Positions 11,167 through 19,348 of a stretch of DNA of 64,000 nucleotides are shown here, in pieces. A program made the translations under genes and the position numbers. The stretch is from NCBI RefSeq assembly GCF_933775445.1, contig NW_026089478.1, forward strand, positions 270,920 through 334,919. Reading direction: 5' to 3'. The stretch's first letter is position 1; every line of letters starts with the position of its first letter. This stretch comes from Argentina anserina. Lineage: Eukaryota > Streptophyta > Magnoliopsida > Rosales > Rosaceae. Below the pieces are notes generated by a model. That model saw only the letters and a program-made list of their open reading frames with translations. It had not been told where the DNA came from and did not search any database.

Positions 11167-12734
11167 TGATAGGAGCACAAAGTGTGACGTTCTTAATGTA
11201 TATATGCCCTATTCTTATGCTTTGTTACTTCTTATTTAGTTGTTTTAGGTTCATATTTGATACATGTATGTTCTAGGTAGAGCTATTTCGATTTTAGATG
11301 ATTTGATGATGAAATTGTGCTAAGTGTTAGAACTCCTGATTGAGCTAGGATTCCTTACTCGACTAGGACTCTACTTTCCTATTTTCATTCTTTCCTATTC
11401 CTTAATCGACGATTTCTTTTCAGGAAAGACAAATCATATTTGGAAAGAAAGGAGAGTTGCCGAGTTGCATTCCTAGTTGAACAAGGAAATCATATTCGAG
11501 TTGAACAAGGAGAAGAGGAGGCCGGCCTAGCTACTCCTAGTTGGACCAAGAGATTGCCGAGCTGCCCTTTAGAGATTTCCCTATTGGACTTGGTTTCCTA
11601 CATCAAGATGGATATGGAGTACATAAATCAAATCCATAACAAAGAGGATTTCAGTTTCCCAATTGGATTCTATTTCCTTTTAGCACGCAAGAAGGCTTCC
11701 TACACCTCTATATATAGAGGCCGGCCTCTCCATTCAGCAACATCATCAGCCCTACACACAAACACAGCCATAAGCTCTGCCGAATTCATCCTTCACCATT
11801 CCAAGAAATCCTAAAACCGATTCCATCATTCCCCACCTATCAATAGCCTTTCAAACACGCTTGTGAAGGAGGTTTCATCCATAGAAGTCTTGGCTACACT
11901 TGTGGATTGCTTGATTTATAAAGTGTAACCATGATTCACTCTTGTTTAATTTCGGTTTTGGTTTTGTTCTTGTTCATGGATGAAGTTGCGATTTGTTTAG
12001 AGTAGTCTTGTATCAATTTTGTCTATGAAATAGCTACTTGATTCAATTTATATAGAGGATTCGAAAATTATGTTTTGGTTTTATGGATTTCGGTTTTGGT
12101 TTCTGCCGAACCTAGCTTTTGAACAATTTCGATGCCTATATGTTATGACTATGCTTGTAGCATGATATTTAGGTTGTTGGATTAAAGACTTATGCTAAGA
12201 ACATGTTTATTCTTGTTTATGTGATTTTCGAATTGCATGGTTGTTGGTTAAGTAAGTGACATACTTGATGAATTCAATGTGCATGACTTTGGGATTACAG
12301 GATTAAGATGAACATGTTAGAATTTCGATTATGGCTGCTTGGTTGTGATTGAATGTGTTAAGTGTCTATGTGTTTAGGTTACTGCTTAGAACCCTAAATG
12401 CATGATCCATCCTTGGTGATTTATTGCATAGTCTCGGCATGATGCTATAAGAAAGACATGAAGCTTGTTTCGATTCCCTCTATGTGATTTGTTTTGGTGA
12501 TTGTTTATGTGTTGGTTGGTTGAGCACATGTATATATTAGTTTAGGTTTTATTTACTGTTTTTATGATTCAATCCAAAATCTATATCAAACCTTAAAACC
12601 TTTATGAATTCGTGTGAGTATTGTGATCCTAAGCCCTGGCTGGATCCCCGGTTTGTGAACGATACCCTCTTGCTTTATACTACTATGATGTGTTCAGGGT
12701 TAAATATTGATGTCGAGTAATCGAGCAATCATCA
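11167..12734 (+). repeat. 5' long terminal repeat (1,568 bp)
   Basis: It begins TGATAGGAGC at the satellite junction and ends AATCATCA two bases before the primer binding site. Its last 65 bp (12670-12734) match the last 65 bp of the element (19279-19343) with one mismatch, fixing the right edge. Length is in the usual Athila range. It contains a TATA box near 11708 and a duplicated GGCCGGCC palindrome (11521-11528 and 11720-11727). The 124-codon open frame at 11440-11814 runs across the TATA region, resembles nothing I recognise and is not called as a gene. Confidence 0.93.
11708..11717 (+). promoter_or_regulatory. Putative LTR TATA box
   Basis: CTATATATAG lies in a locally GC-richer part of the 5' LTR and matches a plant RNA polymerase II TATA box. 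Transcription would be expected to start about 25-35 bp downstream, near 11740-11750, which would set the U3/R boundary. The start site itself is inferred. Confidence 0.65.
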
Positions 12735-12736
12735 AA

Positions 12737-12756
12737 TGGCGCCGTTGCCGGGGATC
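12737..12756 (+). other. Primer binding site, tRNA-Asp type
   Basis: TGGCGCCGTTGCCGGGGATC begins two bases after the LTR end. It is complementary to the 3' end of plant tRNA-Asp including the CCA tail, as I recall that sequence. Minus-strand DNA synthesis would be primed here. A tRNA-Asp primer is characteristic of Athila, whereas Ogre/Tat relatives generally use others. The full 20-nt complementarity appears undamaged. Confidence 0.92.
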
Positions 12757-13508
12757 CATTAGAGATGGATCCCTAACTTTTACTACGAATTCATTGTGAA
12801 TATTGTACATTTGTATATTCTCATTCTTATTCTTATTTCGTATAACATATAGTAATGTATCTTAGGTTGTTGTTTTGGTGCTTGAGTGAATGATTGTTGT
12901 AGGTTGTAAATCGAACGGAATAGGTAAAGTCCCTTTTGTTAATATTAGCCTTAACCCTTCATGCTAGCTCTCGAGTTTGCATGAGGTCGAGGGCGGCTTT
13001 TATTAACACTTGGAGATTTGTCTAACACATGAGGTTAAGTCCAGCTGAGTAAGGGGCACGCTCTTTTATTACTCTGGTGCATGGGACCAAAATTGGATCT
13101 CAGAGAACTACTGACTGACATACATCTCGGTGATGGAGTCGATAGGGAGTTCGCTCTCCGTAGTTCAACAAATGAGTCCTACCATGTTCACTATCTCTGA
13201 TTGAGCTAAAGGCCTTCTGAAACAAAGACTTGATCTTGTGTCTAGGCATCCATACTTAGGCCGCACGTCCACCTTGATTTACAACTTAGAATCAATCGAT
13301 CATTCAATCATTGAGATAGCAAAAAGAACTTGTGAATTGTATGAACTTGTGAAAACGTAAAGAACTAACACTTGTAAACTTGACGTAGTTGCCGTGTCCT
13401 TCCCCTTAAGTGTGCGTGTGTATGACTAAGGGAATGCACGAATTTTATGTATCCATTATGTATTCTTCAAGGCTAACTCGTTACCTTTCATATAAACAGG
13501 TACTATGC
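12757..13508 (+). other. Untranslated leader between primer site and gag
   Basis: This stretch of about 750 bp has no convincing coding content. The long frame is technically open from an ATG at 13410, but the first methionine followed by gag-like sequence ([15 protein letters not shown]) is at 13509. A TTTCATATAAACAG tract just upstream resembles a splice acceptor; I cannot tell whether it is used. Packaging signals are expected in this region but I see no recognisable one. Confidence 0.7.
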
Positions 13509-16500
13509 ATGTCCGAATTTTCTAAGAAGACACAAGAGCTCAAGGATCGAATTCAAGCACTTAGAGATTTGAACAACTCTTTCATAAGTAGACCTTTGAA
13601 TTTCGAAACATCTCCAAGCAATTCAATCTTAAACTCTTCACCTAGATCAGAAGAAGAGGAGGATCTTTCCTTTCCCTTCGCCTTCAAGTCCGACTTAGAC
13701 ACAATTGCGGGCCGTGACATAATTCCTGTGGGTGCTCCAATGGCACTAAAGAATGCATTCATTCCTACCACCCCAGAATCACCTTCATGCATTGCTTTCA
13801 CTCCACCTGATGAAGCTAACTTCTCCATTCCTGTTCAATTGCTTGGGCAGCTGCCTAAGTACTCTGGTTCATCAATGGAAGACCCTAATGTTCACCTTAG
13901 GGAGTTCTTGGACATTTGCAAGCTCCAATCGATTCATCACCTTTCTCAAGAAGGCTTGAGGTTGCTTTTGTTCCCATTTACCCTTAAGGATGATGCTAAA
14001 CGTTGGTTATATTCTTTGCCTGCAGGAATCATCACTACATGGGACGAAATGACTAGGAGGTTCTTGAAGCAATTCTTCCCTGCTCAACTCACGAAAAGAC
14101 TTAGGAGGGAGATTCAGAACTTCACTCAAAAGGATGGTGATTCACTCTATGAGGCTTGGGAGGAATTTCAGGAACTAGAAAGGAAGTGCCCTCACCATGG
14201 TATTTCGTTGGATGACTTGGTGCAATTCTTCTATGAAGGACTCGACACCACCAATAAGAGCATGGTGGACTCGGCATGTGGCTGCACATTCATGAACAAA
14301 ACCGGTCAAGAAGCTTACACCTTGATCGATGACTTGGCTGACAACAATCGCCAATTTAGTTCCAAGGAGAAGAGAGGAAGCAAGAGCCGTGGGGTGTATG
14401 ATGTTGATGCAAGGAATCAGATGGCGACTTTAGAAAGGAAGCTTGACGTGCTAGTCAAGGCATTCAATGGTTCGAGCATCACCCCTCAAGCATGCGGCAT
14501 TTGTTCTTTCAAGGATCACACTACTGACAATTGTCCAAATGGTGCAATGACTGAAGAAGAGTTGAACTTTATGGGGCAACAAAGGCCTAGGTACGATCCA
14601 TACTCGAACACATACAACCCTGGACTTAGGGATCATCCAAATTTTCGTTGGAGCAACAATGCTCAACCATCCAATGCTCAAGGTCAAGGACCTCGTCCTT
14701 CAGGTTTGTTTGTGAGGCCTCAGGTACCTCAAGGTTCTGCTCCCTTTAACTCTAATGTTCATGGTTCGAATAATGCATCTTCACCTAATTATGATGAACT
14801 TTTGAAGTCTCTTGCTCAAGGGCAACAAAATCTAAACTCTGCTACTCAAGCATTAGTTACAGGTCAACAAGCTCATTCTAAGGACATAATCGAGCTTAAG
14901 AAGCAGATGGGACAAGTGATCGATTTCATGGGCAAGATCCATGAAGGAGGGAAGTTGCCGAGCCAAACTGAGCCTAATCCGAATGTGAAGGCCATGGTGA
15001 CACGAAGTGGGAGGACTTTGGATGTTCCAATGCAGCAACATAAGAAGGCCGTGCCTTCTAAAGGTAAGGAGGCCGAGAAATACAATGTCAAAGACCTAGA
15101 GAAGGACCCTGCCTCCTCTAAAACCAAAGATGCCGTGCCTCTACCAAAAGAAGATCGTGCTTTGCATGACAAAGGTAAGGATCCTAACTCTAGTGGTTTG
15201 GTTTCAACTAATGATCTTTCTCGTGTTCCCTTCCCTAGTAGATTCGCAAAGCAAAAGAAGGATGACTCTGATCAAGCCATGCTCGACATTTTCAAGAAGG
15301 TGGAAGTGAACATGCCTCTTATTGAATGCATACAACAAAATCCTAAGTATGCTAAGTTTTTGAAAGAATTGTGCACCAACAAGAGGATGACTCGAGAGAA
15401 GGAGGTTGTTACAATGAGTGAGACGGTTTCTGCCGTGCTCCAAAGGAAGCTACCACCAAAGCTTAAGGATCCAGGGAGTTTTTCTATCCCTTGTACAATC
15501 GGAAACATGACATTTGAAAAGATAATGTTAGACTTAGGTGCATCTATCAATGTAATGCCGCACTATATCTATGAGAACCTAGGTCTAGGTGATTTGAAAC
15601 GTGATAATGTTGTGATTCGATTGGCTGATTGTTCCAACAAAGTCCCTTTGGGCTATGTTGAAGATGTTCTTGTGCAGGTTTCGAGCTTGATCTTTCCTGC
15701 CAACTTCTATGTCATAGACATGGAGCCAACGGAGGCAGATGACAAGGAGGTTCCTATCTTGTTAGGCCGCCCCTTCATGAGGACCGCAAGAACAAAAATA
15801 GATGTGTTTAGTGGATCACTCACCTTTGAGTTCGATGGTGAAGTGATTAGCTTCAACATCTTTGAAGCTATGAGGTATCCTCTTTCGGAGTTAAGTGATT
15901 GTTTTTCAGTTGACATACTTGATTCCCTTGCAGATAACTATCTAGATACCTTGACAAATGACGAGTTGGCACTCACTATTGCCCAAGGGGCCGGATTCAC
16001 AAGTGATAGCTCGAACATTTCGGTGCTAGAAGCTAAAGATGCCGTGCCATCTTTCATTCATGAAACCGTGACCTCCCTTAAGGTTGCAAGTGAGGTAAGT
16101 TTTGTCTCTCCTAGTCCAATTCTCTTAACTACTAACAAGAATCTTCCTTCTGTGGTGCAAGCTCCGAAGCTTGATCTTAAGGTTCTTCCGGACCACTTGA
16201 AGTATGCGTTTCTAGGAGAAGAGGATACATTGCCCGTGATCATTTCATCTGCACTAAATGAGGAGCAAGAAGAGAGATTGATTGAAGTGTTGAAGAGACA
16301 CAAGACGGCAATAGGATGGACCCTAGCCGACATCAAGGGGATCAGCCCTACCATGTGTGTGCATCGAATATTGCTAGAAGATGGTGCCAAACCAACCAAG
16401 GAAGGTCAGAGACGCCTTCACCCACCAATGATGCAAGTTGTAAAGGATGAAATCACCAAGTTGCACGATTGTGGCGTGATCTACCCCATCTCGGATAGTA

Positions 16501-18605
16501 GGTGGATCTCTCCCATTCAAGTTGTGCCAAAGAAGTCAGGCATCACGGTGGTGAAGAACAAGGACAACGAGTTGGTACCTCAAAGGACGGTGACCGGTCA
16601 TAGAGTTTGTATTGACTATAGGAAGCTCAATGCGACAACAAGGAAGGACCACATGCCATTGCCATTCATTGATCAAATGCTTGAGAGGTTAGCTGGTCAC
16701 TCTTTCTATTGTTTCCTTGATGGATATAGTGGATACAACCAAATAAGTGTTGCGGAAGAAGATCAAGAGAAGACTACATTCACATGCCCTTTTGGTACGT
16801 TTGCCTATCGTCGCATGCCTTTTGGTTTGTGCAACGCCCCAGGTACGTTTCAACGTTGTATGTATCACATTTTCTCCGAGTATATTGGTTCCAAAATTGA
16901 AGTTTTCATGGATGATTTTTCTGTCTATGGTGAAGATTTCGAAACTTGTTTAGAAAATGTTGAACTTGTGCTTAAACGTTGTGAAGAGACTAACTTGGTT
17001 TTGAATTGGGAAAAATGTCACTTTATGGTCACGCAAGGTATTGTCTTAGGTCATATTGTTTCATCTAGAGGAATTGAGGTTGATAAGTCTAAAATAGATC
17101 TTGTGCGTCACTTACCCCTCCCCACAAGTGTGAGGGATGTTCGATCGTTTCTTGGACATGCAGGTTTCTATCATAGGTTTATCAAAGATTTTTCCAAGAT
17201 TGCGAGACCAATGAGTTCATTGCTTCAAAAAGACGTCCCATTCAACTTTGATGATGATTGCAAGCATGCATTCGAGACTTTGAAGAAGCTCCTAACTTCA
17301 GCACCGATCATGGCACCGCCGGATTGGTCCTTGCCATTCGAGTTGATGTGTGATGCCTCCGACTATGCAGTTGGAGCCGTGCTAGGGCAGAGGAAGGATA
17401 AGCAGCCCTACGCCATCTACTATGCATCACGAACACTCAATGATGCTCAACAAAACTACACCATAACTGAAAAAGAACTTCTTGCCGTGATCTTTGCTCT
17501 AGATAAGTTTCGTTCTTACTTACTTCAATCTAAAGTTATTGTTTACACTGACCATGCAGCTTTGAAGTATTTAATGACAAAGAAGGATGCCAAACCGAGA
17601 TTGATTCGATGGATTCTTCTACTCCAAGAGTTTGATCTCGAAATCAAGGACAAGAAGGGAAGTGACAATGTTGTGGCGGATCATTTGAGTCGATTGGTGA
17701 GAGATGCCGAGCCCTTGGCCATCCAAGAGAGCTTTCCGGATGAGCAACTCTTTCGAGTTGAGGTAAGTGAGCCATGGTATGCAGATATTGTTAATTATCT
17801 TGTTTCTAAGCAATTTCCGGATACTTTATCGCATGCACAAAAGAATAGACTCAAGGCATTAGCTAAGTATTATGTTTGGGATGAACCATACTTGTGGAAA
17901 CATTGTGTTGATCAAATCATTAGGAGGTGTGTCCCTGAACATGAACATCACTCTATACTTACGTTTTGCCATTTTGAATCTTGTGGAGGACATTTTGGTT
18001 CACGTAGGACTGCTCTTAAGGTGCTCGAATGTGGTTTCTTTTGGCCTACGATTTTCAAAGATGCATATCATTTTTGCATGACTTGTGATAGGTGCCAACG
18101 TATGGGAAACTTAGGATCTAGAGATCAAATGCCTATGACACCGATTATATATGTCGAAATTTTTGATTGTTGGGGTATTGATTTCATGGGACCTTTTCCT
18201 AACTCAAATGGTTACTTATACATACTCGTTTGTGTTGACTATGTTTCGAAATGGGTGGAAGCAAAGGCCACCCGGACTAATGATTCTCGAGTTGTTGCAG
18301 ATTTCCTTCGTTCTAACATTTTCTCCAGGTTTGGTATGCCGAGAGTTATCATTAGTGATGGAGGATCTCACTTTTGCAACCGGACCATTGAGGCGTTGTT
18401 GAAGAAGTATGGAATTAAGCATAAGGTTGCTACGCCTTATCACCCTCAAACAAGTGGACAAGTAGAGCTATCTAATCGTGAGATCAAGAGAATTTTAGAG
18501 AAGTCTGTTGGACCATCACGCAAGGATTGGTCTAACCGATTGGATGATGCTCTTTGGGCCTATAGGACGGCATACAAGACTCCCCTAGGCATGTCACCAT
18601 TTTGA
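13410..18605 (+). CDS. gag-pol: Athila gag-pol polyprotein, truncated by an in-frame stop in integrase
   Basis: This 1,731-codon frame encodes the retrotransposon's structural and replication proteins as one polyprotein. In order it holds: gag capsid domain (about residues 149-280); CCHC zinc knuckle with perfect C-x2-C-x4-H-x4-C spacing (362-375); aspartic protease with DLGAS (Asp708); reverse transcriptase with Asp1104 in FLDGYSG and FMDD at 1166-1169; RNase H with Asp1315, Glu1356 and Asp1381; and integrase with zinc-binding His1521, His1528, Cys1559, Cys1562 and catalytic Asp1591, Asp1650, Glu1686 (DD35E). It ends at a TGA (18603-18605) just after the catalytic core; the same frame then continues to 19070. 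The first ATG is at 13410, but 13509 (residue 34, MSEFSKK) is the more likely start because the first 33 residues do not look like gag. The motifs I checked appear undamaged, so decay looks slight. Even if translated, the product would lack the integrase C-terminal domain. Confidence 0.95.
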   Translation: MCVCMTKGMHEFYVSIMYSSRLTRYLSYKQVLCMSEFSKKTQELKDRIQALRDLNNSFISRPLNFETSPSNSILNSSPRSEEEEDLSFPFAFKSDLDTIAGRDIIPVGAPMALKNAFIPTTPESPSCIAFTPPDEANFSIPVQLLGQLPKYSGSSMEDPNVHLREFLDICKLQSIHHLSQEGLRLLLFPFTLKDDAKRWLYSLPAGIITTWDEMTRRFLKQFFPAQLTKRLRREIQNFTQKDGDSLYEAWEEFQELERKCPHHGISLDDLVQFFYEGLDTTNKSMVDSACGCTFMNKTGQEAYTLIDDLADNNRQFSSKEKRGSKSRGVYDVDARNQMATLERKLDVLVKAFNGSSITPQACGICSFKDHTTDNCPNGAMTEEELNFMGQQRPRYDPYSNTYNPGLRDHPNFRWSNNAQPSNAQGQGPRPSGLFVRPQVPQGSAPFNSNVHGSNNASSPNYDELLKSLAQGQQNLNSATQALVTGQQAHSKDIIELKKQMGQVIDFMGKIHEGGKLPSQTEPNPNVKAMVTRSGRTLDVPMQQHKKAVPSKGKEAEKYNVKDLEKDPASSKTKDAVPLPKEDRALHDKGKDPNSSGLVSTNDLSRVPFPSRFAKQKKDDSDQAMLDIFKKVEVNMPLIECIQQNPKYAKFLKELCTNKRMTREKEVVTMSETVSAVLQRKLPPKLKDPGSFSIPCTIGNMTFEKIMLDLGASINVMPHYIYENLGLGDLKRDNVVIRLADCSNKVPLGYVEDVLVQVSSLIFPANFYVIDMEPTEADDKEVPILLGRPFMRTARTKIDVFSGSLTFEFDGEVISFNIFEAMRYPLSELSDCFSVDILDSLADNYLDTLTNDELALTIAQGAGFTSDSSNISVLEAKDAVPSFIHETVTSLKVASEVSFVSPSPILLTTNKNLPSVVQAPKLDLKVLPDHLKYAFLGEEDTLPVIISSALNEEQEERLIEVLKRHKTAIGWTLADIKGISPTMCVHRILLEDGAKPTKEGQRRLHPPMMQVVKDEITKLHDCGVIYPISDSRWISPIQVVPKKSGITVVKNKDNELVPQRTVTGHRVCIDYRKLNATTRKDHMPLPFIDQMLERLAGHSFYCFLDGYSGYNQISVAEEDQEKTTFTCPFGTFAYRRMPFGLCNAPGTFQRCMYHIFSEYIGSKIEVFMDDFSVYGEDFETCLENVELVLKRCEETNLVLNWEKCHFMVTQGIVLGHIVSSRGIEVDKSKIDLVRHLPLPTSVRDVRSFLGHAGFYHRFIKDFSKIARPMSSLLQKDVPFNFDDDCKHAFETLKKLLTSAPIMAPPDWSLPFELMCDASDYAVGAVLGQRKDKQPYAIYYASRTLNDAQQNYTITEKELLAVIFALDKFRSYLLQSKVIVYTDHAALKYLMTKKDAKPRLIRWILLLQEFDLEIKDKKGSDNVVADHLSRLVRDAEPLAIQESFPDEQLFRVEVSEPWYADIVNYLVSKQFPDTLSHAQKNRLKALAKYYVWDEPYLWKHCVDQIIRRCVPEHEHHSILTFCHFESCGGHFGSRRTALKVLECGFFWPTIFKDAYHFCMTCDRCQRMGNLGSRDQMPMTPIIYVEIFDCWGIDFMGPFPNSNGYLYILVCVDYVSKWVEAKATRTNDSRVVADFLRSNIFSRFGMPRVIISDGGSHFCNRTIEALLKKYGIKHKVATPYHPQTSGQVELSNREIKRILEKSVGPSRKDWSNRLDDALWAYRTAYKTPLGMSPF
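13854..14534 (+). other. Gag region: capsid domain and zinc knuckle
   Basis: The Retrotrans_gag-type segment starts at [15 protein letters not shown] and runs through the conserved [20 protein letters not shown] and [17 protein letters not shown] blocks to FFYEGLD near 14229. This arrangement is typical of Athila gag. The nucleocapsid zinc knuckle [14 protein letters not shown] is encoded at 14493-14534. A long glutamine-, asparagine- and proline-rich, low-complexity stretch follows up to the protease, as is common for the gag C-terminus in this group. Confidence 0.9.
15489..15810 (+). other. Aspartic protease domain
   Basis: The retropepsin-like fold starts near [11 protein letters not shown]. 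Its active site reads [11 protein letters not shown] (Asp708 at 15531-15533), with DLG where most retroviral-type proteases have DSG or DTG. DLGAS is, to my knowledge, normal for Athila and not damage. The second conserved block, [15 protein letters not shown], has its glycine at about residue 786 and matches the family's ILGRPF motif. The protease would release gag, RT and integrase from the polyprotein. Confidence 0.88.
16362..17100 (+). other. Reverse transcriptase domain
   Basis: The domain runs from about residue 985 to 1230. It contains [32 protein letters not shown] (catalytic Asp1104), [23 protein letters not shown] and [10 protein letters not shown] (catalytic Asp1168 and Asp1169). 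Phe-Met-Asp-Asp instead of Tyr-x-Asp-Asp is an Athila-type variant. The catalytic aspartates are all present and there is no frameshift. Confidence 0.95.
17322..17697 (+). other. RNase H domain
   Basis: The domain opens at [20 protein letters not shown] (Asp1315), continues through [20 protein letters not shown] (Glu1356) and [11 protein letters not shown] (Asp1381), and closes near [10 protein letters not shown]. This is the standard Ty3/gypsy RNase H placed directly after RT, which degrades the RNA strand of the RNA-DNA hybrid during reverse transcription. Confidence 0.93.
17880..18602 (+). other. Integrase: zinc-binding domain and catalytic core
   Basis: The HHCC zinc-binding motif uses His1521, His1528, Cys1559 and Cys1562 ([11 protein letters not shown] ... 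CDRC). The catalytic core contains [10 protein letters not shown] (Asp1591), ISDGGSHF (Asp1650) and [11 protein letters not shown] (Glu1686). The spacing between the second aspartate and the glutamate is 35 residues, the canonical DD35E arrangement. The core ends at [10 protein letters not shown], immediately before the TGA. Integrase joins the cDNA to target DNA, here with a 5-bp stagger. Confidence 0.95.
18603..18605 (+). other. In-frame premature TGA stop in integrase
   Basis: TGA replaces a sense codon within the otherwise conserved block that joins the catalytic core to the C-terminal domain. The frame remains open for another 154 codons with clear integrase homology. The commonest route to a TGA in methylated plant DNA is a C-to-T transition at a CpG; that origin is inferred. 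A sequencing or assembly error cannot be excluded from one copy. Confidence 0.9.
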
Positions 18606-19070
18606 CTAGTTTATGGCAAGGCGTGCCATCTTCCTGTGGAGCTTGAACATCGTGCATGGTGGGCTGTGAAGAATTTTAACATGGACATTGATGAGGCCGG
18701 ATTACATAGGAAGTTGCAATTGCATGAGCTTGAAGAGATTAGGAATGAGGCTTATGATTCGGCAATGGTTTACAAGGAGAAGACTAAGACATTCCATGAC
18801 CGCATGATTAGGAAGAAACACTTTGTCGTTGGGCAGAAAGTTCTTTTATTTAATTCTCGACTTAGATTGTTTCCGGGCAAGCTCCGTTCTAGGTGGCTTG
18901 GACCGTTTGTTGTTACTAATGTTTTTCCTTCTGGTGCTATTCAGATCAAAAGTATGGTGCATGGAAAGGAATTCACGGTCAATGGACATCGCTTGAAGCC
19001 GTACTATGACAATTTCGTGGAACACAATGTGGAGGAGACGTCTCTCCTTGATCCTACGGCAAGCAAGTGA
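18606..19070 (+). pseudogene. Integrase C-terminal part, cut off by the upstream stop
   Basis: This 154-codon continuation is in the same frame as the upstream gag-pol. It begins with LVYGKACHLPVELEHRAWWA, a strongly conserved Athila integrase block, continues with a charged helical stretch (LHELEEIRNEAYD) and includes the GPY/F-type motif WLGPFVV at about 18894-18914. It ends 30-odd residues after HRLKPYYD, leaving no room for a chromodomain. The first ATG after the stop is at 18636, so any independent product would start inside a conserved domain; no promoter or separate function is suggested. Best read as the stranded 3' part of the integrase coding region. Confidence 0.92.
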
Positions 19071-19189
19071 TGCTTTGGAGATAGTCTAGGCTATAGACTC
19101 TAAACTTAAGCCAATGAAGGAGCCATCAACGAGTGTTTGCATTTTCTTATCCCTTAACTCTTTCTAATTTTCGTTGCTTATCATATTGT

Positions 19190-19205
19190 ACATTGAGGGC
19201 AATGT
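19190..19205 (+). other. Short inverted repeat after pol
   Basis: ACATTGAGGGCAATGT has perfect 6-bp arms (ACATTG/CAATGT) around a 4-nt AGGG loop. It lies about 120 bp after the integrase stop and 9 bp before the G-rich tract. Similar motifs recur after pol in plant Athila/Tat elements as I remember them; a role as an RNA hairpin is inference. Confidence 0.5.
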
Positions 19206-19214
19206 AAGTTTTAA

Positions 19215-19227
19215 GTGTGGGGTGGGG
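19215..19227 (+). other. Polypurine-like G-rich tract
   Basis: GTGTGGGGTGGGG is the only strongly G-rich run in the 3' part of the element and resembles the plus-strand priming tract of this lineage. The Ts interrupt a pure purine run, and the LTR start that should follow a true tract is deleted, so it may instead be an internal G-rich motif. Confidence 0.45.
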
Positions 19228-19278
19228 TATACATCATTCGTTGAATTCTATTGTTTGATGCTATGTGTTTCAATTTTG

Positions 19279-19343
19279 TTGCTTTATACTACTATGATGT
19301 GTTGAGGGTTAAATATTGATGTCGAGTAATCGAGCAATCATCA
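19279..19343 (+). repeat. 3' LTR remnant, last 65 bp only
   Basis: From TTGCTTTATAC to AATCATCA this segment matches 12670-12734 at 64 of 65 positions; the one mismatch is TGTTGAGGG here against TGTTCAGGG in the 5' LTR. About 1,500 bp of the 3' LTR, including its start and TATA box, are absent. The retained piece includes the terminal CA and abuts the right target duplication. Confidence 0.93.
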
Positions 19344-19348
19344 AGTGT
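19344..19348 (+). repeat. 5-bp target site duplication, right copy
   Basis: AGTGT directly follows the element's ...ATCA end and precedes GTTTCTTTCAAACTGAG of the interrupted monomer. It is identical to 11162-11166. Confidence 0.96.

Larger units (their letters stand above)
19071..19278 (+). other. 3' noncoding remnant between pol and the LTR fragment
   Basis: This holds 208 bp with no reading frame of note. It contains an inverted repeat and a G-rich tract, listed separately. The element's expected continuation (3' noncoding or envelope-like region, polypurine tract beside the LTR, and the TGATAGGAG start of the 3' LTR) is missing. The deletion endpoint lies at about 19278/19279, where similarity to the 5' LTR begins abruptly. 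Confidence 0.75.
11167..19343 (+). mobile_element. Athila-lineage Ty3/gypsy LTR retrotransposon, degenerate, inserted in the satellite
   Basis: This 8,177-bp element has TG...CA termini (TGATAGGAGC... and ...AATCATCA), a 5-bp target duplication, a primer binding site for tRNA-Asp and one gag-protease-RT-RNase H-integrase frame in Ty3/gypsy order. Athila assignment rests on the gag sequence type, the DLGAS protease site, the FMDD reverse transcriptase site, the CQRMGN and [10 protein letters not shown] integrase motifs, the tRNA-Asp primer and the long LTR. The chromodomain of chromoviruses is absent. The copy is defective: a TGA interrupts the integrase and the 3' LTR is reduced to its last 65 bp. 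No envelope-like reading frame, which some Athila elements carry after pol, is present. It lies in the same orientation as the satellite monomers as written. Confidence 0.96.

Noticed and set aside
11440..11814. 124-codon open frame inside the 5' LTR
   Set aside because: It spans the LTR promoter region and TATA box, has no recognisable domain, and lies in sequence expected to be noncoding. It could be a chance frame in a GC-richer patch.
13553..18461. Shorter frames overlapping gag-pol on both strands
   Set aside because: Shadows of the long coding frame; none has recognisable domains or its own context.
11167..19343. Solo LTR or two separate elements
   Set aside because: One 5-bp duplication brackets the whole unit, the 65-bp end match ties both ends together, and the coding frame is continuous apart from the TGA, so it is a single insertion.
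19279..19343. Dating the insertion from LTR divergence
   Set aside because: Only 65 bp can be compared (one mismatch), far too short for a meaningful age.
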